Positions 52,853 to 61,477 are shown, counted from the stretch's first letter. The stretch: 64,000 nucleotides of DNA from Bacteroidales bacterium UBA5197 (GCA_002412885.1 DHVX01000064.1:52829-116828); one strand, 5' to 3'. Numbers and translations: made by a program. Notes: a model not told the origin generated them from the letters alone.

Positions 52853-54235
52853 CTAAATCATCTGCGCCGGATCCACCCATTTATCAAACTCATCAGAGGT
52901 AACCAACCCGAGCGCCAATGCTGCTTCGCGGAGTGTGGTTCCTTCTGCATGCGCTTTTTTTGCGATTTTTGCCGCATTTTCATAGCCGATATGGGTGTTG
53001 AGCGCCGTAACCAACATCAGCGAATTTTCGAGATTACGTTTTATAAACGGCTCATTGGCTTCAATGCCCACAGCGCAATTGTCGTTAAATGAAACGCAGG
53101 CATCGCCCAGCAATCGGGCAGCCATCAAAAGATTATAAATAATCATTGGCTTAAAAACATTCAACTGGAAATGTCCCTGCATCGCACCAATCGAAATGGC
53201 AGCATCGCAACCGATTACCTGCGCACAAACCATGGTGAGTGCTTCATTCTGGGTGGGATTTACCTTGCCGGGCATAATGGAGGAGCCGGGTTCATTTGCA
53301 GGAAGCATAATCTCACCGATTCCACACCGCGGACCTGAAGCCAGTAAACGGGTGTCATTGCCGATCTTCATCAGGCTTACCGCTAATGTTTTCAATGCTC
53401 CGGAAGTTTCCACCATGGCATCATGAGCTGCAAGCGATTCAAATTTATTGGGAGCGGTAACAAAAGGATAAGCGGTAAGTTCAGCAATTTTATCGGCAAC
53501 CATTTCGGCATAACCTTCTGGAGTATTAATTCCGGTGCCAACCGCTGTTCCGCCCAAGGCAAGTTCAGCAAGATGCGGAAGTGTATTCTGCAATGCCCTG
53601 ATTCCGTGGTCAAGCTGAGAGACATATGCCGAAAACTCCTGTCCCAGTGTCAACGGTGTAGCATCCATCAGGTGAGTGCGTCCGATCTTGACAATTTCGC
53701 TGAATTCTGCTGATTTGGCGGCTAAAGTATTTCGCAGTTTTTCAATCCCCGGAAGGGTGACTTCCATCACCATCTTATACGCGGCTATTGACATTGCCGT
53801 AGGGAATGTGTCGTTGGATGACTGGGACTTATTCACATCATCGTTGGGATGCACCGGGCTCTTTCCTTCCCCTAAAATTCCTCCGTTCAAAACATGGGCC
53901 CGGTTGGAAATTACCTCATTCACATTCATGTTTGACTGCGTGCCTGAGCCGGTTTGCCAGACCACCAGCGGGAAATGTTCATCCAGTTTGCCTTCAGATA
54001 TTTCGTCGCAAACAACCCCGATCAGCTCAGCTTTTTCGGCAGACATTACACCAAGATCTCGGTTGGTGAAGGCTGCAGCTTTCTTAAGAATGGCGAAAGC
54101 ACCAATCACTTCGATGGGCATTTTACCATCACCTATTTTGAAGTTTTCAAGTGAACGCTGGGTTTGCGCTCCCCAATATTTATCCTGAGGAACCTGAACA
54201 GGTCCCATGGTATCGTGTTCGGTTCTTGTTTTCAT
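52853..54235 (-). CDS. fumC: fumarate hydratase class II
   Basis: 460 residues from the ATG giving MKTRTEHDTMGPVQVP; seven upstream in-frame codons are unlikely. Family signatures are SGTQSNMNVNEVISNRA, the GRTHLMDATPLTLGQEF segment with the active-site His, and the mobile loop GSSIMPGKVNPTQNEAL. It interconverts fumarate and malate in the TCA cycle or its reductive branch as a cytoplasmic tetramer. It fits functionally with mdh and the malic enzyme at the right end of the window, although it is not in the same operon. Confidence 0.96.
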   Translation of the reverse strand: MKTRTEHDTMGPVQVPQDKYWGAQTQRSLENFKIGDGKMPIEVIGAFAILKKAAAFTNRDLGVMSAEKAELIGVVCDEISEGKLDEHFPLVVWQTGSGTQSNMNVNEVISNRAHVLNGGILGEGKSPVHPNDDVNKSQSSNDTFPTAMSIAAYKMVMEVTLPGIEKLRNTLAAKSAEFSEIVKIGRTHLMDATPLTLGQEFSAYVSQLDHGIRALQNTLPHLAELALGGTAVGTGINTPEGYAEMVADKIAELTAYPFVTAPNKFESLAAHDAMVETSGALKTLAVSLMKIGNDTRLLASGPRCGIGEIMLPANEPGSSIMPGKVNPTQNEALTMVCAQVIGCDAAISIGAMQGHFQLNVFKPMIIYNLLMAARLLGDACVSFNDNCAVGIEANEPFIKRNLENSLMLVTALNTHIGYENAAKIAKKAHAEGTTLREAALALGLVTSDEFDKWVDPAQMI

Positions 54236-54278
54236 TGAGATAAGATTAAAAATCATTGTCCTGGGAAAATTTTAGCCT

Positions 54279-54408
54279 TGCAACCAAAACACTAAATCAC
54301 CAAAAATCATCAATTTATTTGATTCATTTTGTGTATCCAGATAGCTATCGGGATGGAGTCTTGGAGATTTAGTGGTAAGAATTTATTCGATTTTTACCGG
54401 ACAATAGT
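54279..54408. repeat. dispersed intergenic repeat, copy B
   Basis: It matches 9553-9735. Here the ends form an imperfect inverted repeat (CACTAAATCACCAAA and TTGGAGATTTAGTGG), as in a MITE-like element. It lies just upstream of fumC in the same relation to the gene as copy A has to the Fur-family gene. Confidence 0.75.
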
Positions 54409-54425
54409 GATTTAAAATTAAGCTA

Positions 54426-54767
54426 TCAGAAAAGTTTAGCAGCAATTTCCGGAGGATCAGCCAATACAGCCTTTCCATTATTCACAACCACCGGCCGGCG
54501 GATCAAACGAGGATTTTCTGATAAAATTTTAAACCACTCTTCATCGGAAATGTTCTTCCCTTTAAGGTTTTCTTTAAAATACTCTTCCTGCACACGAACC
54601 AACTCAAATGGCGTGATTCCAAGCATTTTAACAAGTTCCTTTATCTCTCCGGGTGAAATGCCTTCGCGGATGTACTCAATTACTTCAGGGCTTAGTCCTT
54701 TGGATTTAAGAAACTCAAGACCGGATCTGGATTTACGGCATTTTGCATTATGGTAAATTGTAATCAT
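54426..54767 (-). CDS. ArsC/Spx-family reductase-like protein
   Basis: 113 residues from the ATG giving MITIYHNAKCRKSR. Thioredoxin-fold ArsC family: active Cys in NAKCRKSRSGLEFL, the LGITPFELVRVQEEYFKE helix region and the RLIRRPVVVNNGKAVL segment with the conserved arginines. Arsenate reductase (glutaredoxin type) is the usual label, but no arsenic genes are nearby and the YffB-like branch of unknown function is equally possible. Confidence 0.88.
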   Translation of the reverse strand: MITIYHNAKCRKSRSGLEFLKSKGLSPEVIEYIREGISPGEIKELVKMLGITPFELVRVQEEYFKENLKGKNISDEEWFKILSENPRLIRRPVVVNNGKAVLADPPEIAAKLF

Positions 54768-54831
54768 AGTGTTGATTTTGCAGCTTTGTGCAATAAAGAT
54801 AAGGCTATTCGATTTGATCTCTGGTAAAAAG

Positions 54832-54862
54832 CAAAAAAAAGCCGGCAATTATTATACCGGCT
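54832..54862 (-). terminator. terminator downstream of prfB
   Basis: On the minus strand, the stem AGCCGG/CCGGCT with an AT-rich loop is followed by eight Ts (plus-strand A-run 54833-54840), 24 bases after the prfB stop. Confidence 0.85.
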
Positions 54863-54885
54863 AATTTTTCAGTCTTTAGTCAACA

Positions 54886-55981
54886 TTACACCGCATCTCT
54901 TCCAAACTCCATCAGGTAAGCTTTGATGAAATCATTCAGATCACCATCCAAAACCCTGGCGGTATCGCTGGTTTCATGGTCGGTGCGAAGGTCTTTCACC
55001 AATTTATAGGGATGGAGCACATAATTCCGGATCTGAGAACCCCACTCAATCTTTTTCTTATTGCCTTCAATGACAGCGATGGCTTCTTTTTTCTTTCGAA
55101 GTTCGATTTCATACAGCTGCGACTTCAGCATTTGAATGGCTTTCTCACGGTTCTGACCTTGCGAACGGGTTTCCTGACATTCGATAACAAGTCCTGAAGG
55201 CTCATGTTTGAGTCGAACTGCCGTTTCTACCTTGTTCACATTTTGCCCTCCGGGTCCGCTTGAGCGAAAAGTATCCCATGAAATATCTGAGGCATTGATC
55301 TGAATGTCAATATTATCATCAACCACAGGATAAACATAAACTGAAGCAAAAGAAGTGTGCCGCTTATTAGCTGAATCGAAAGGCGAAAGTCTCACCAAAC
55401 GATGAACTCCGTTTTCACCTTTCAGATAACCAAAAGCATGTTCTCCCTCAAACTCAATAGCAACGGATTTTATGCCGGCCACATCGCCTTCGTGCATATC
55501 CAGTTCCTTGATTTTGTAGTTGTTGCGCTCGCCATAGCGCAGGTACATCCGCATAAGCATTTCTGCCCAATCGTTGCTTTCAGTTCCACCGGCTCCGGCA
55601 TTTATCTGCAGAATAGCGCTGAGGCGATCCTCCTGATTGCTCAGCATATTTCGAAGCTCAAGATCCTCAATTCTATTAACTGCGGCAGCATAATGCTTGT
55701 CCAGATCAGCTTCAGTAGCTTCATCGGCTTCATAGAAATCGTACAGTACAACCAGATCTTCGTATGCCGAGATGGCAGCAGAATAATCAATGGTCCACTT
55801 TTTCTTTTCCTGAATGGACTTCAGCAATAACTCGGCTTTTTTAGGTTCATCCCAAAAACCCGGCCTGTGGGTTAAAGCCTCTTCTTCATTTACTTTGGCT
55901 GTTTTTCCCTCAATGTCAAAGGAACCTCCATAAGGCTTCAAGCCTTTTATTCAGATCTGTCAATTGTTCTTTCTGAACCAT
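54886..55981 (-). CDS. prfB: peptide chain release factor 2 with programmed +1 frameshift
   Basis: The gene starts at ATG 55981 (MVQKEQLTDLNKRLEALWRF), reads 21 codons to CTT at 55919-55921, meets an in-frame TGA (55916-55918), and continues in the +1 frame from GAC at 55917, giving 364 residues, the normal RF2 length. The slip site CTTTGAC and the GGAGG internal Shine-Dalgarno-like element six bases before it are the classical autoregulatory signals: low RF2 slows termination at UGA and favours the shift. The RF2 motif SPF (about 199-201) reads UGA/UAA; GGQ (about 244-246) triggers hydrolysis. recX ends three bases upstream. Confidence 0.96.
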
Positions 55982-55984
55982 AAT

Positions 55985-56455
55985 TTAAATTCCCTTTTTT
56001 TTCATCAAATCTTCAATCACTTCGTTAACCAGCTCGGGTTCATAGCCTTTGGCTATTGCCGGCTTGGAAAGTCTGTGTTTGAACAGGACAACATTTGAAT
56101 GGTCGGTAACAGCAATTTTATGCTCAACCATCTCTACAATATTCTTCCTGTATTCATCTTCGTCAATTTCGCTGATGCCTTCACGAATGGCGTCTTCGCC
56201 GATCTGACGTGCTCTCAGTTCGCCAACGATACGCTCACGACCCCATTTCTTGTTGCGGAATTTTCCACCGGCATACAATTTGGCGAAACGTTCTTCATCA
56301 ATAAATCCCTCATCAGTAAGCGCGGCGACAATTTTTTCAGCATTTGCTGATGAAATTCCCAGTGATGATGCGTGAATTTTCACTTCCACGATGCAACGCT
56401 CCTGCATTGCACACCAGCGGCGCAATTTGGCCAACTGTTTTTCAAATTCTCTCAT
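55985..56455 (-). CDS. recX: RecX regulatory protein
   Basis: 156 residues of tandem three-helix bundles: EKIVAALTDEGFIDEERFAKLYAGGKFRNKKWGRERIVGELRARQIGEDAIREGI is diagnostic. RecX caps RecA filaments and limits recombination. The gene lies three bases before prfB, so the two are likely co-transcribed; recA is not in the window. Confidence 0.93.
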   Translation of the reverse strand: MREFEKQLAKLRRWCAMQERCIVEVKIHASSLGISSANAEKIVAALTDEGFIDEERFAKLYAGGKFRNKKWGRERIVGELRARQIGEDAIREGISEIDEDEYRKNIVEMVEHKIAVTDHSNVVLFKHRLSKPAIAKGYEPELVNEVIEDLMKKKGI

Positions 56456-56564
56456 ACTTGATTTGTTTACACATTAATTTTCGATGCAAATGTATAAAAA
56501 CAAAGTCAAAATATCAAGAAATTATTTACGTAATTCATTGCAAATGCAGCGATGACAGAAAATA

Positions 56565-57029
56565 TTATTTTATATCATTCAGGTGAATATTGAATATTAA
56601 AACCGCATTTACCCTGATGCCCGCAGGTGGCTTGCTTCCATAGCCCATTTTACTGGGGACCAGCAATATACCTTTTCCTCCCTTGCCAAAAAACTGCAAT
56701 CCTTCCTGCCAACCTTTAATTACTCCCGACAAAGGAAAAGTTAAGGTGTTGGAGTCAAAAACTTCTTCATCTGTATAGAATCCGGTATAAGTTACCCTCA
56801 CATCGGAGTTAATGGTTGGCTTTTGGGCCGTGCCGGGAACATCAATCACATAATATAATCCCGAAGCGGTTTTTTCAGCCACCAGGTTATTGGCAGCGAT
56901 ATATTCCTTGATTGCCTTATCATTCTTTGCATCAACATCTTCATCTTTTTCGCAGGAACTGACAAAAGGAATGATGAACATCAATATCAGCATCATAAAT
57001 GGAGTGGTGATTGAACTTAATTTTTTCAT
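56565..57029 (-). CDS. FKBP-type peptidyl-prolyl cis-trans isomerase lipoprotein
   Basis: 154 residues with a lipoprotein signal (lipobox VSSC). One FKBP domain of about 60-150: DVRVTYTGFYTDEEVFDSN, VIKGWQEGLQFFGKGGKGILLVPSKMGYG and VLIFNIHLNDI. It speeds proline isomerisation in proteins folding in the periplasm or at the surface. It is followed upstream by the sirtuin gene (14-base gap), so the two may be one unit. Confidence 0.93.
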   Translation of the reverse strand: MKKLSSITTPFMMLILMFIIPFVSSCEKDEDVDAKNDKAIKEYIAANNLVAEKTASGLYYVIDVPGTAQKPTINSDVRVTYTGFYTDEEVFDSNTLTFPLSGVIKGWQEGLQFFGKGGKGILLVPSKMGYGSKPPAGIRVNAVLIFNIHLNDIK

Positions 57030-57043
57030 TTGTGAGAGTTTTT

Positions 57044-57748
57044 TTAGTTGTTAATTTCAGCGAGTAATTTGTTTACCAGTTCAGGCACACCTTCACCGGC
57101 TGTTTTTTTTATGATTGTAAGATTGGGGACTCCGGCAACCGGCAAACTTCCCGGATCAATCAGGTATTTTTTGCATTGCGGGGAAGCGTAATGAAGTAAG
57201 CCAGCAGCGGGGTAAACGAGCAATGAAGTTCCGATAACCATCAGAATATCAGCTTCCATTACCATTTCCGCGGCCACTTCAATTAATGGAACAGCTTCGC
57301 CAAACCATACAATATGAGGGCGGAGCTGAGCGCCTTTTTCACAATTATCTCCGGCATTTATCTCCTTATAACCGATATTATAAACCAGGTTTTCATCAAG
57401 CGTGCTTCTTACCTTAGTCAATTCGCCATGCAGATGAAGTATTTTTGATGATCCGCTTCTTTCGTGCAGGTCATCAACATTCTGGGTTATAATCAGAACA
57501 TCATACTTTTCCTCAAGGGCAAACAGTGCAAAATGCGCCGGATTGGGCTTTACAGTAGCCAGCTGGGTTCTGCGTTTATTGTAGAATTCAAGTACGAGAT
57601 TCTGATTCTTTCGCCAGGCATCAAATGTTGCAACATCTTCAATACGGTACTCTTCCCATAGTCCGTCGGAATCGCGAAATGTCCTTATTCCGCTTTCGGC
57701 GCTAACTCCGGCACCGGTAAGAACGACTACTTTCTTTTTCATTGACAT
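57044..57748 (-). CDS. cobB: NAD-dependent protein deacylase (sirtuin, CobB type)
   Basis: 234 residues. The Rossmann core has GAGVSAESGIRTFRD, QNVDDLHERSG, the catalytic His in LHLHGEL, LRPHIVWFGEAVP and GTSLLVYPAAGL. The FYNKRR segment supplies the Tyr-x-x-Arg pair of class III enzymes that remove succinyl and malonyl groups. The zinc module between HGEL and LRPH is shortened and keeps only one Cys, so the usual four-Cys zinc site is absent. ATG at 57748 or 57742 both fit. A -7 match CAAAATTA (57759-57766, plus strand) lies just upstream. Confidence 0.92.
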   Translation of the reverse strand: MSMKKKVVVLTGAGVSAESGIRTFRDSDGLWEEYRIEDVATFDAWRKNQNLVLEFYNKRRTQLATVKPNPAHFALFALEEKYDVLIITQNVDDLHERSGSSKILHLHGELTKVRSTLDENLVYNIGYKEINAGDNCEKGAQLRPHIVWFGEAVPLIEVAAEMVMEADILMVIGTSLLVYPAAGLLHYASPQCKKYLIDPGSLPVAGVPNLTIIKKTAGEGVPELVNKLLAEINN

Positions 57749-57941
57749 TCATTTTCGACAAAATTAGGGCTTATTCTCAAATGAAGTTAAAAATCCTGAT
57801 CAGCATCATCAAATTGGGTTATGGGCCGTGACCCTGCTACCATAAGCAAGAAATCATCTTGCAATAATATATTTGTGCTTGCCTATCTGAATTGCTATAT
57901 CCATTATTTGTGTACCCACCTTCAATAAGGACTGAATTACG

Positions 57942-58060
57942 TACCTTTGCTCTATGGTTAAATGACCTATTGCAACTTATTTTTGGCGAGGCCATGAACG
58001 CCATTTAACCTTTTAGGGCAAAGCGGTGGGGGAAAATTTCCATTCTCTTTGTCGTAAAAA
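57942..58060 (+). ncRNA. candidate structured RNA with its own promoter box
   Basis: A -7 box TACCTTTG (57942-57949) lies seven bases before GGTTAAATG (57956-57964), which pairs perfectly with CATTTAACC (58002-58010). An internal TGGCG/CGCCA stem (57984-57988, 57999-58003) competes with it. A second stem GGCAAAG/CTTTGTC (58017-58023, 58047-58053) follows. No reading frame explains these pairings. It does not match SRP, tmRNA or any riboswitch that I can recall. The 407-base gap between the sirtuin and the next gene contains nothing else clear. Confidence 0.4.
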
Positions 58061-58149
58061 ATACCTTTATTTGTTCCTTCGTCAATCGCTTCAGTTGCAT
58101 TGGTTAATTGAATCTAAGAAGTACTAACACAAAAAATAGTTTTAGTAAA

Positions 58150-58629
58150 ATGAAAAGACTGATATATTTTTTAATAGTATGTGTTTTAAACCTCTTTTGG
58201 TCTTGCGAAAAAGTAAACAATAAGGATACCACAATTCAAATTTATAAATTTGATACAGCAAGGAATTATTCAAATAATGCTCCGGTAGAACTGTCTTTTG
58301 ATAAAAATAAAATAACATCTAACCCGAGTAAAATAAATACGAGATGGCCTATAAAATTGGTTTCAGGATACTATTTGAATGGTTCAATGGGTGTAAATTC
58401 CGGATATTTATCGATGACAATTGAAGAATATAATTCATATGACATTATCCCGGGTGTTGATAGCTTATTTAAACTATTAGTTGAAAAGGATCCATACATT
58501 GAATATTATCAGCGCAATGATGATGGTACATTTAGTAATGAAAATGGAGTCTATGGAATTGATACGGCATTGATAAATAATTTAATAAGAACAAATAAAT
58601 TGGAAAATTACTTTGATAGAATGAAATAG
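58150..58629 (+). CDS. hypothetical lipoprotein, AT-rich
   Basis: 159 residues from the ATG giving MKRLIYFLIVCVLNLF, lipobox FWSC. The mature part is Asn-, Lys- and Tyr-rich (NYSNNAPVELSFDKNKITSNPSKINTRW); no family is recognised. The DNA is visibly richer in A and T than neighbouring housekeeping genes, which suggests recent acquisition. It sits between the RNA candidate and the AbiE pair. Confidence 0.65.
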   Translation: MKRLIYFLIVCVLNLFWSCEKVNNKDTTIQIYKFDTARNYSNNAPVELSFDKNKITSNPSKINTRWPIKLVSGYYLNGSMGVNSGYLSMTIEEYNSYDIIPGVDSLFKLLVEKDPYIEYYQRNDDGTFSNENGVYGIDTALINNLIRTNKLENYFDRMK

Positions 58630-58667
58630 TCACTTTTGCTAACAAATAAGACACTGATCCCCTGGTG

Positions 58668-58757
58668 ATGGCAAAGATGCAGTTCACCGGAAGCTACGCA
58701 TATCTTCACTGGGAAGGAAAAACAGAGTTTCTGTTGAAATACAAACAATATCATTAA
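58668..58757 (+). pseudogene. small open frame, probable C-terminal gene remnant
   Basis: 29 codons (MAKMQFTGSYAYLHWEGKTE, then FLLKYKQYH and stop); seven in-frame codons upstream of the ATG also lack a stop. The residue mix is protein-like, but there is no signal or promoter. It could be the tail of a deleted gene at the edge of the accessory block, or a short genuine peptide. The origin is not recognisable. Confidence 0.25.
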
Positions 58758-58765
58758 AGAGTTGA

Positions 58766-58811
58766 TTTTGTTTCTATAATGCATTATATTTGCATCACAA
58801 TAGAAACAAAA
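58766..58811 (+). promoter_or_regulatory. abiE promoter with nested palindromic operator
   Basis: A perfect 12-bp inverted repeat TTTTGTTTCTAT (58766-58777) / ATAGAAACAAAA (58800-58811) encloses the -7 box TATATTTG (58785-58792) and an inner ATGCA/TGCAT repeat (58779-58783, 58791-58795). A -33 TTG sits at 58762-58764. AbiEi antitoxins are known to bind inverted repeats in their own promoter. Confidence 0.8.
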
Positions 58812-58819
58812 CCGCAAGA

Positions 58820-59437
58820 ATGACCTTTTTAGAGTTTAAGGAAAAGCTGTTTGGGTTGGCATGCTTTAATATTCATCAGATATATGCATGGCATCCTGAT
58901 TTTGACCGTAACAATCTTACCCGCTGGGTTAAGAAAGGTTACCTTTTTCGGTTACGACAAGGATATTTTGCATTTTCTGAATATAAAAGCAATCGCGACT
59001 ATCCCTTATATTTTGCCAATAGAATTTACCGTCCTTCTTACATCAGCCTTCATACTGCTCTTGAATTTTATGGATTGATTCCCGAGGCTGTTGTTCAGAT
59101 AACAAGTGTATCGTCGCTCAAAACTGCATTGTTCAGCAACGATTCCGGCGAATATTCATACAAGAATGTCAAAGAAAACCTGATGTTTGGATTTGAACAG
59201 AAAATCATTGCTGACAATAAAACGATCCTGTTTGCCACTGCCGAAAAGGCACTGCTTGACTTACTATATCTCTATCCCTTTTACAATAGCCTTCAGGAAC
59301 TTGAACAATTGCGACTAGACGAGGATTATATGCAAGAGAATCTTAATCTTGATTTGCTTGCCGGTTACCTCACAATTTTTAATAATAAGGCACTTAATCA
59401 ACGGGTCAAATTACTTTTTAAAGTTTATAATTTATGA
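58820..59437 (+). CDS. AbiEi-family antitoxin / transcriptional regulator
   Basis: 205 residues from the ATG giving MTFLEFKEKLFGL. The N-terminal winged helix (NNLTRWVKKGYLFRLRQGYFAFSE) and the following antitoxin domain (ANRIYRPSYISLHTALEFYGLIPE, ATAEKALLDLLYLYP) match the AbiEi family of type IV toxin-antitoxin systems. It represses its own promoter and neutralises the toxin without stable binding. It overlaps the toxin gene by four bases (ATGA). A 12-bp inverted repeat lies immediately upstream. Confidence 0.92.
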   Translation: MTFLEFKEKLFGLACFNIHQIYAWHPDFDRNNLTRWVKKGYLFRLRQGYFAFSEYKSNRDYPLYFANRIYRPSYISLHTALEFYGLIPEAVVQITSVSSLKTALFSNDSGEYSYKNVKENLMFGFEQKIIADNKTILFATAEKALLDLLYLYPFYNSLQELEQLRLDEDYMQENLNLDLLAGYLTIFNNKALNQRVKLLFKVYNL

Positions 59438-60222
59438 TACACCTTGAACAAATCAGTAGCTTTTTTCCCCCGCTCATACGCGAGAATGCAGTTTTTAAAA
59501 AGTACATGCTCAAAGAATATCTGCAATTGATGATTCTGGATTTTCTGTCTTCCACGCCCTATATCCGCAAAATAACTTTCATTGGCGGGACCTGTTTACG
59601 TTTGGTAAAAGGGATTGATCGATTTTCGGAAGATCTTGATTTTGACTGCAAAAATTTGCCTGAAGATGAGTTTAAAGAAATGACCGATGCAGTTATCAGG
59701 TTTTTGATACGCTCTGGATACAATGCAGAAGCGAAAGACAAAAATAGCAGCAAGCTCAGGGCTTTCAGCTGTAATATCTATTTCCCTGAGTTGTTATTTG
59801 ACCTGGGATTGAGCAGTCACAAAGATGAACGTTTTTTAATTAAAATAGAAAGTCAGGATCAGGGTATCGCTTACCAGTCAACACTTACCAATATTAAAGG
59901 CTGCGGATTCTTTTTTCCGTTTCCTGTGCCTTCAGATGCAATACATAGCAGTATGAAAACGGCAGCTATGCTGGCTCGCTCCAAGGGCCGGGATTTTTAT
60001 GACCTGATGTTTCTGCTGGCACTAACCAACCCTGATTATGCTTTCTTGTCAGAACGCAGTGGAATCAAAAATTTGCAGCATCTGAAACAGGCTACAAAAG
60101 AACTTCTGAAAATCACTGATTTAAAGCAAAAACAAAGGGACTTTGAACACCTGCTTTTCAATAAAAGTAAAAGCGAAAAAATATTACTTTTTGAGGATTT
60201 TGTCAACTCGCTAACTGACTGA
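59434..60222 (+). CDS. AbiEii-family nucleotidyltransferase toxin
   Basis: 262 residues. The DNA polymerase beta-like nucleotidyltransferase motif is intact: GGTCLRLVKGIDRFSEDLDFD (GG for nucleotide contact, DxD for metal). The C-terminal motif SMKTAAMLARSKGRDFYDLMFLL supplies the conserved Lys and the GRDxxD. AbiEii toxins arrest growth, and some transfer nucleotides to tRNA 3' ends; abortive phage defence is the known role of AbiE. All key residues are present, so the toxin should be active. Confidence 0.93.
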   Translation: MIHLEQISSFFPPLIRENAVFKKYMLKEYLQLMILDFLSSTPYIRKITFIGGTCLRLVKGIDRFSEDLDFDCKNLPEDEFKEMTDAVIRFLIRSGYNAEAKDKNSSKLRAFSCNIYFPELLFDLGLSSHKDERFLIKIESQDQGIAYQSTLTNIKGCGFFFPFPVPSDAIHSSMKTAAMLARSKGRDFYDLMFLLALTNPDYAFLSERSGIKNLQHLKQATKELLKITDLKQKQRDFEHLLFNKSKSEKILLFEDFVNSLTD

Positions 60223-60412
60223 AACGGAAATTGTAAATGTTAATCCAGAGTGTGATTAGTATGCAAAAATAAATAGATTTTTTAAGCGATCCATTCTTGT
60301 TTTTCTTCGTTCTGCTTTTTCGACGGTACCCCGGTTATGCAGAATTTAGTATTCCATATGTCGCTCAGCGACCGGGCATAGTTTGTTTCTCCTGAAAGCC
60401 AAACCAGTATAT

Positions 60413-60444
60413 AAAAAAACGGCAGGATTTCCCGCCGTTTTTTT
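60413..60444 (-). terminator. terminator downstream of mdh
   Basis: A-run/CGGC (60413-60423) pairs with GCCG/T-run (60434-60444) around a 10-base loop; on the minus strand the stem is followed by seven Ts. It is 22 bases after the mdh stop. The remaining 190 bases up to the AbiEii gene show nothing. Confidence 0.85.
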
Positions 60445-60466
60445 AAATTCAAGTTTTCAATAGGAA

Positions 60467-61411
60467 TCAATCATCAAACAGATTCATATCATCAAGCACT
60501 TTCATGACACCTTTTACTGATGCTGCGGATTCTTCGAGCATCTTTTTCTCTTCTTTGTTCAGGTTCAGTTCAATGATTTCTTCAATGCCTTTAGATCCGA
60601 GTTTTACGGGCACACCCATATAAACATCGTTTAGTCCGTATTCGCCGGTGAGCAGTGTACAAACCGGGAAAATCCGTTTCTGATCGTCAACTATGGCTTC
60701 AACCATTTGCGCTGCCGCAGCGCCGGGAGCATACCATGCAGATGTACCCATAAGGTTAACGAGCTCTCCGCCACCTTTTTTGGTTCTTTCCACAATTTTA
60801 TCGATTTCATCTTTATTCAGCAGATCGGGAAGCGGAATTCCGGCCACGGAGGTAAACCTTGGCAGTGGAACCATGGTATCGCCATGTCCGCCCAGAAGCA
60901 GCGAATGTATGTCTTTTGGGGAAACATCAAGTGCTTCAGCCAGAAAAGCCTTATAACGTCCGGTATCAAGAATTCCGGCCATTCCGAATACCCTGCTTGA
61001 ATGTTTGCGTGCAGCGCGATAAGCAGCATAAGTCATTACATCCAAAGGATTAGAAACCACAATAATAATGGCTTCCGGCGAATACTTAACTACCTTTTCG
61101 GTGACTTCCTTAACAATGATCGCATTGGTTTTAATAAGGTCATCGCGGCTCATGCCCGGTTTGCGGGGCAATCCTGATGTAATTACAACAATATTGGAGC
61201 CTTTGGTTTTCAGATAATCGTTGGTAACCCCAACAACCCGTGTATTAAAATTGTTGATGGAAGAAGTCTGCCAGATATCCAGGGCTTTGCCTTCAGCAAC
61301 ACCTTCTTTTATATCAACAAGAACAACTTCACGGGTAAGGTCTTTATGTGCAATTACATTTGCACAGGTTGCGCCTACATTTCCGGCGCCGATAACAGTG
61401 ATTTTTTTCAT
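60467..61411 (-). CDS. mdh: malate dehydrogenase (LDH-like type)
   Basis: 314 residues. NAD site GAGNVGATCANV with Asp in VVLVDIKEG, the mobile loop SGLPRKPGMSRDDL whose second Arg (RKPGM context) selects the dicarboxylate, active-site His in LLGGHGDTMVPL, and the Asp/Arg relay in GMAGILDTGRYKAFLAE. It oxidises malate to oxaloacetate with NAD. It is preceded in the same orientation by the malic enzyme gene (156-base gap) and probably has its own promoter (TACCTTTG on the minus strand, 61478-61485). Confidence 0.96.
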   Translation of the reverse strand: MKKITVIGAGNVGATCANVIAHKDLTREVVLVDIKEGVAEGKALDIWQTSSINNFNTRVVGVTNDYLKTKGSNIVVITSGLPRKPGMSRDDLIKTNAIIVKEVTEKVVKYSPEAIIIVVSNPLDVMTYAAYRAARKHSSRVFGMAGILDTGRYKAFLAEALDVSPKDIHSLLLGGHGDTMVPLPRFTSVAGIPLPDLLNKDEIDKIVERTKKGGGELVNLMGTSAWYAPGAAAAQMVEAIVDDQKRIFPVCTLLTGEYGLNDVYMGVPVKLGSKGIEEIIELNLNKEEKKMLEESAASVKGVMKVLDDMNLFDD

Positions 61412-61477
61412 TTTAAAACATTTGCGATGGTTAATATTAAACCTTTTGCTTCAAAGCTTTTCAGGAAATATCCTCAA

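Noticed and set aside
53423..54188. Several plus-strand open frames over fumC
   Set aside because: These are shadow frames of the high-quality fumC gene on the other strand.
55911..55981. Broken prfB gene (in-frame stop near the start)
   Set aside because: The stop is the conserved TGA of the programmed frameshift with all expected signals, so the gene is intact.
57956..58010. Integron attC site (GTTAAAT and ATTTAAC match the core consensus)
   Set aside because: The cores are in the wrong order for one attC site (GTTRRRY first, RYYYAAC last), and no integrase or cassette array is near.
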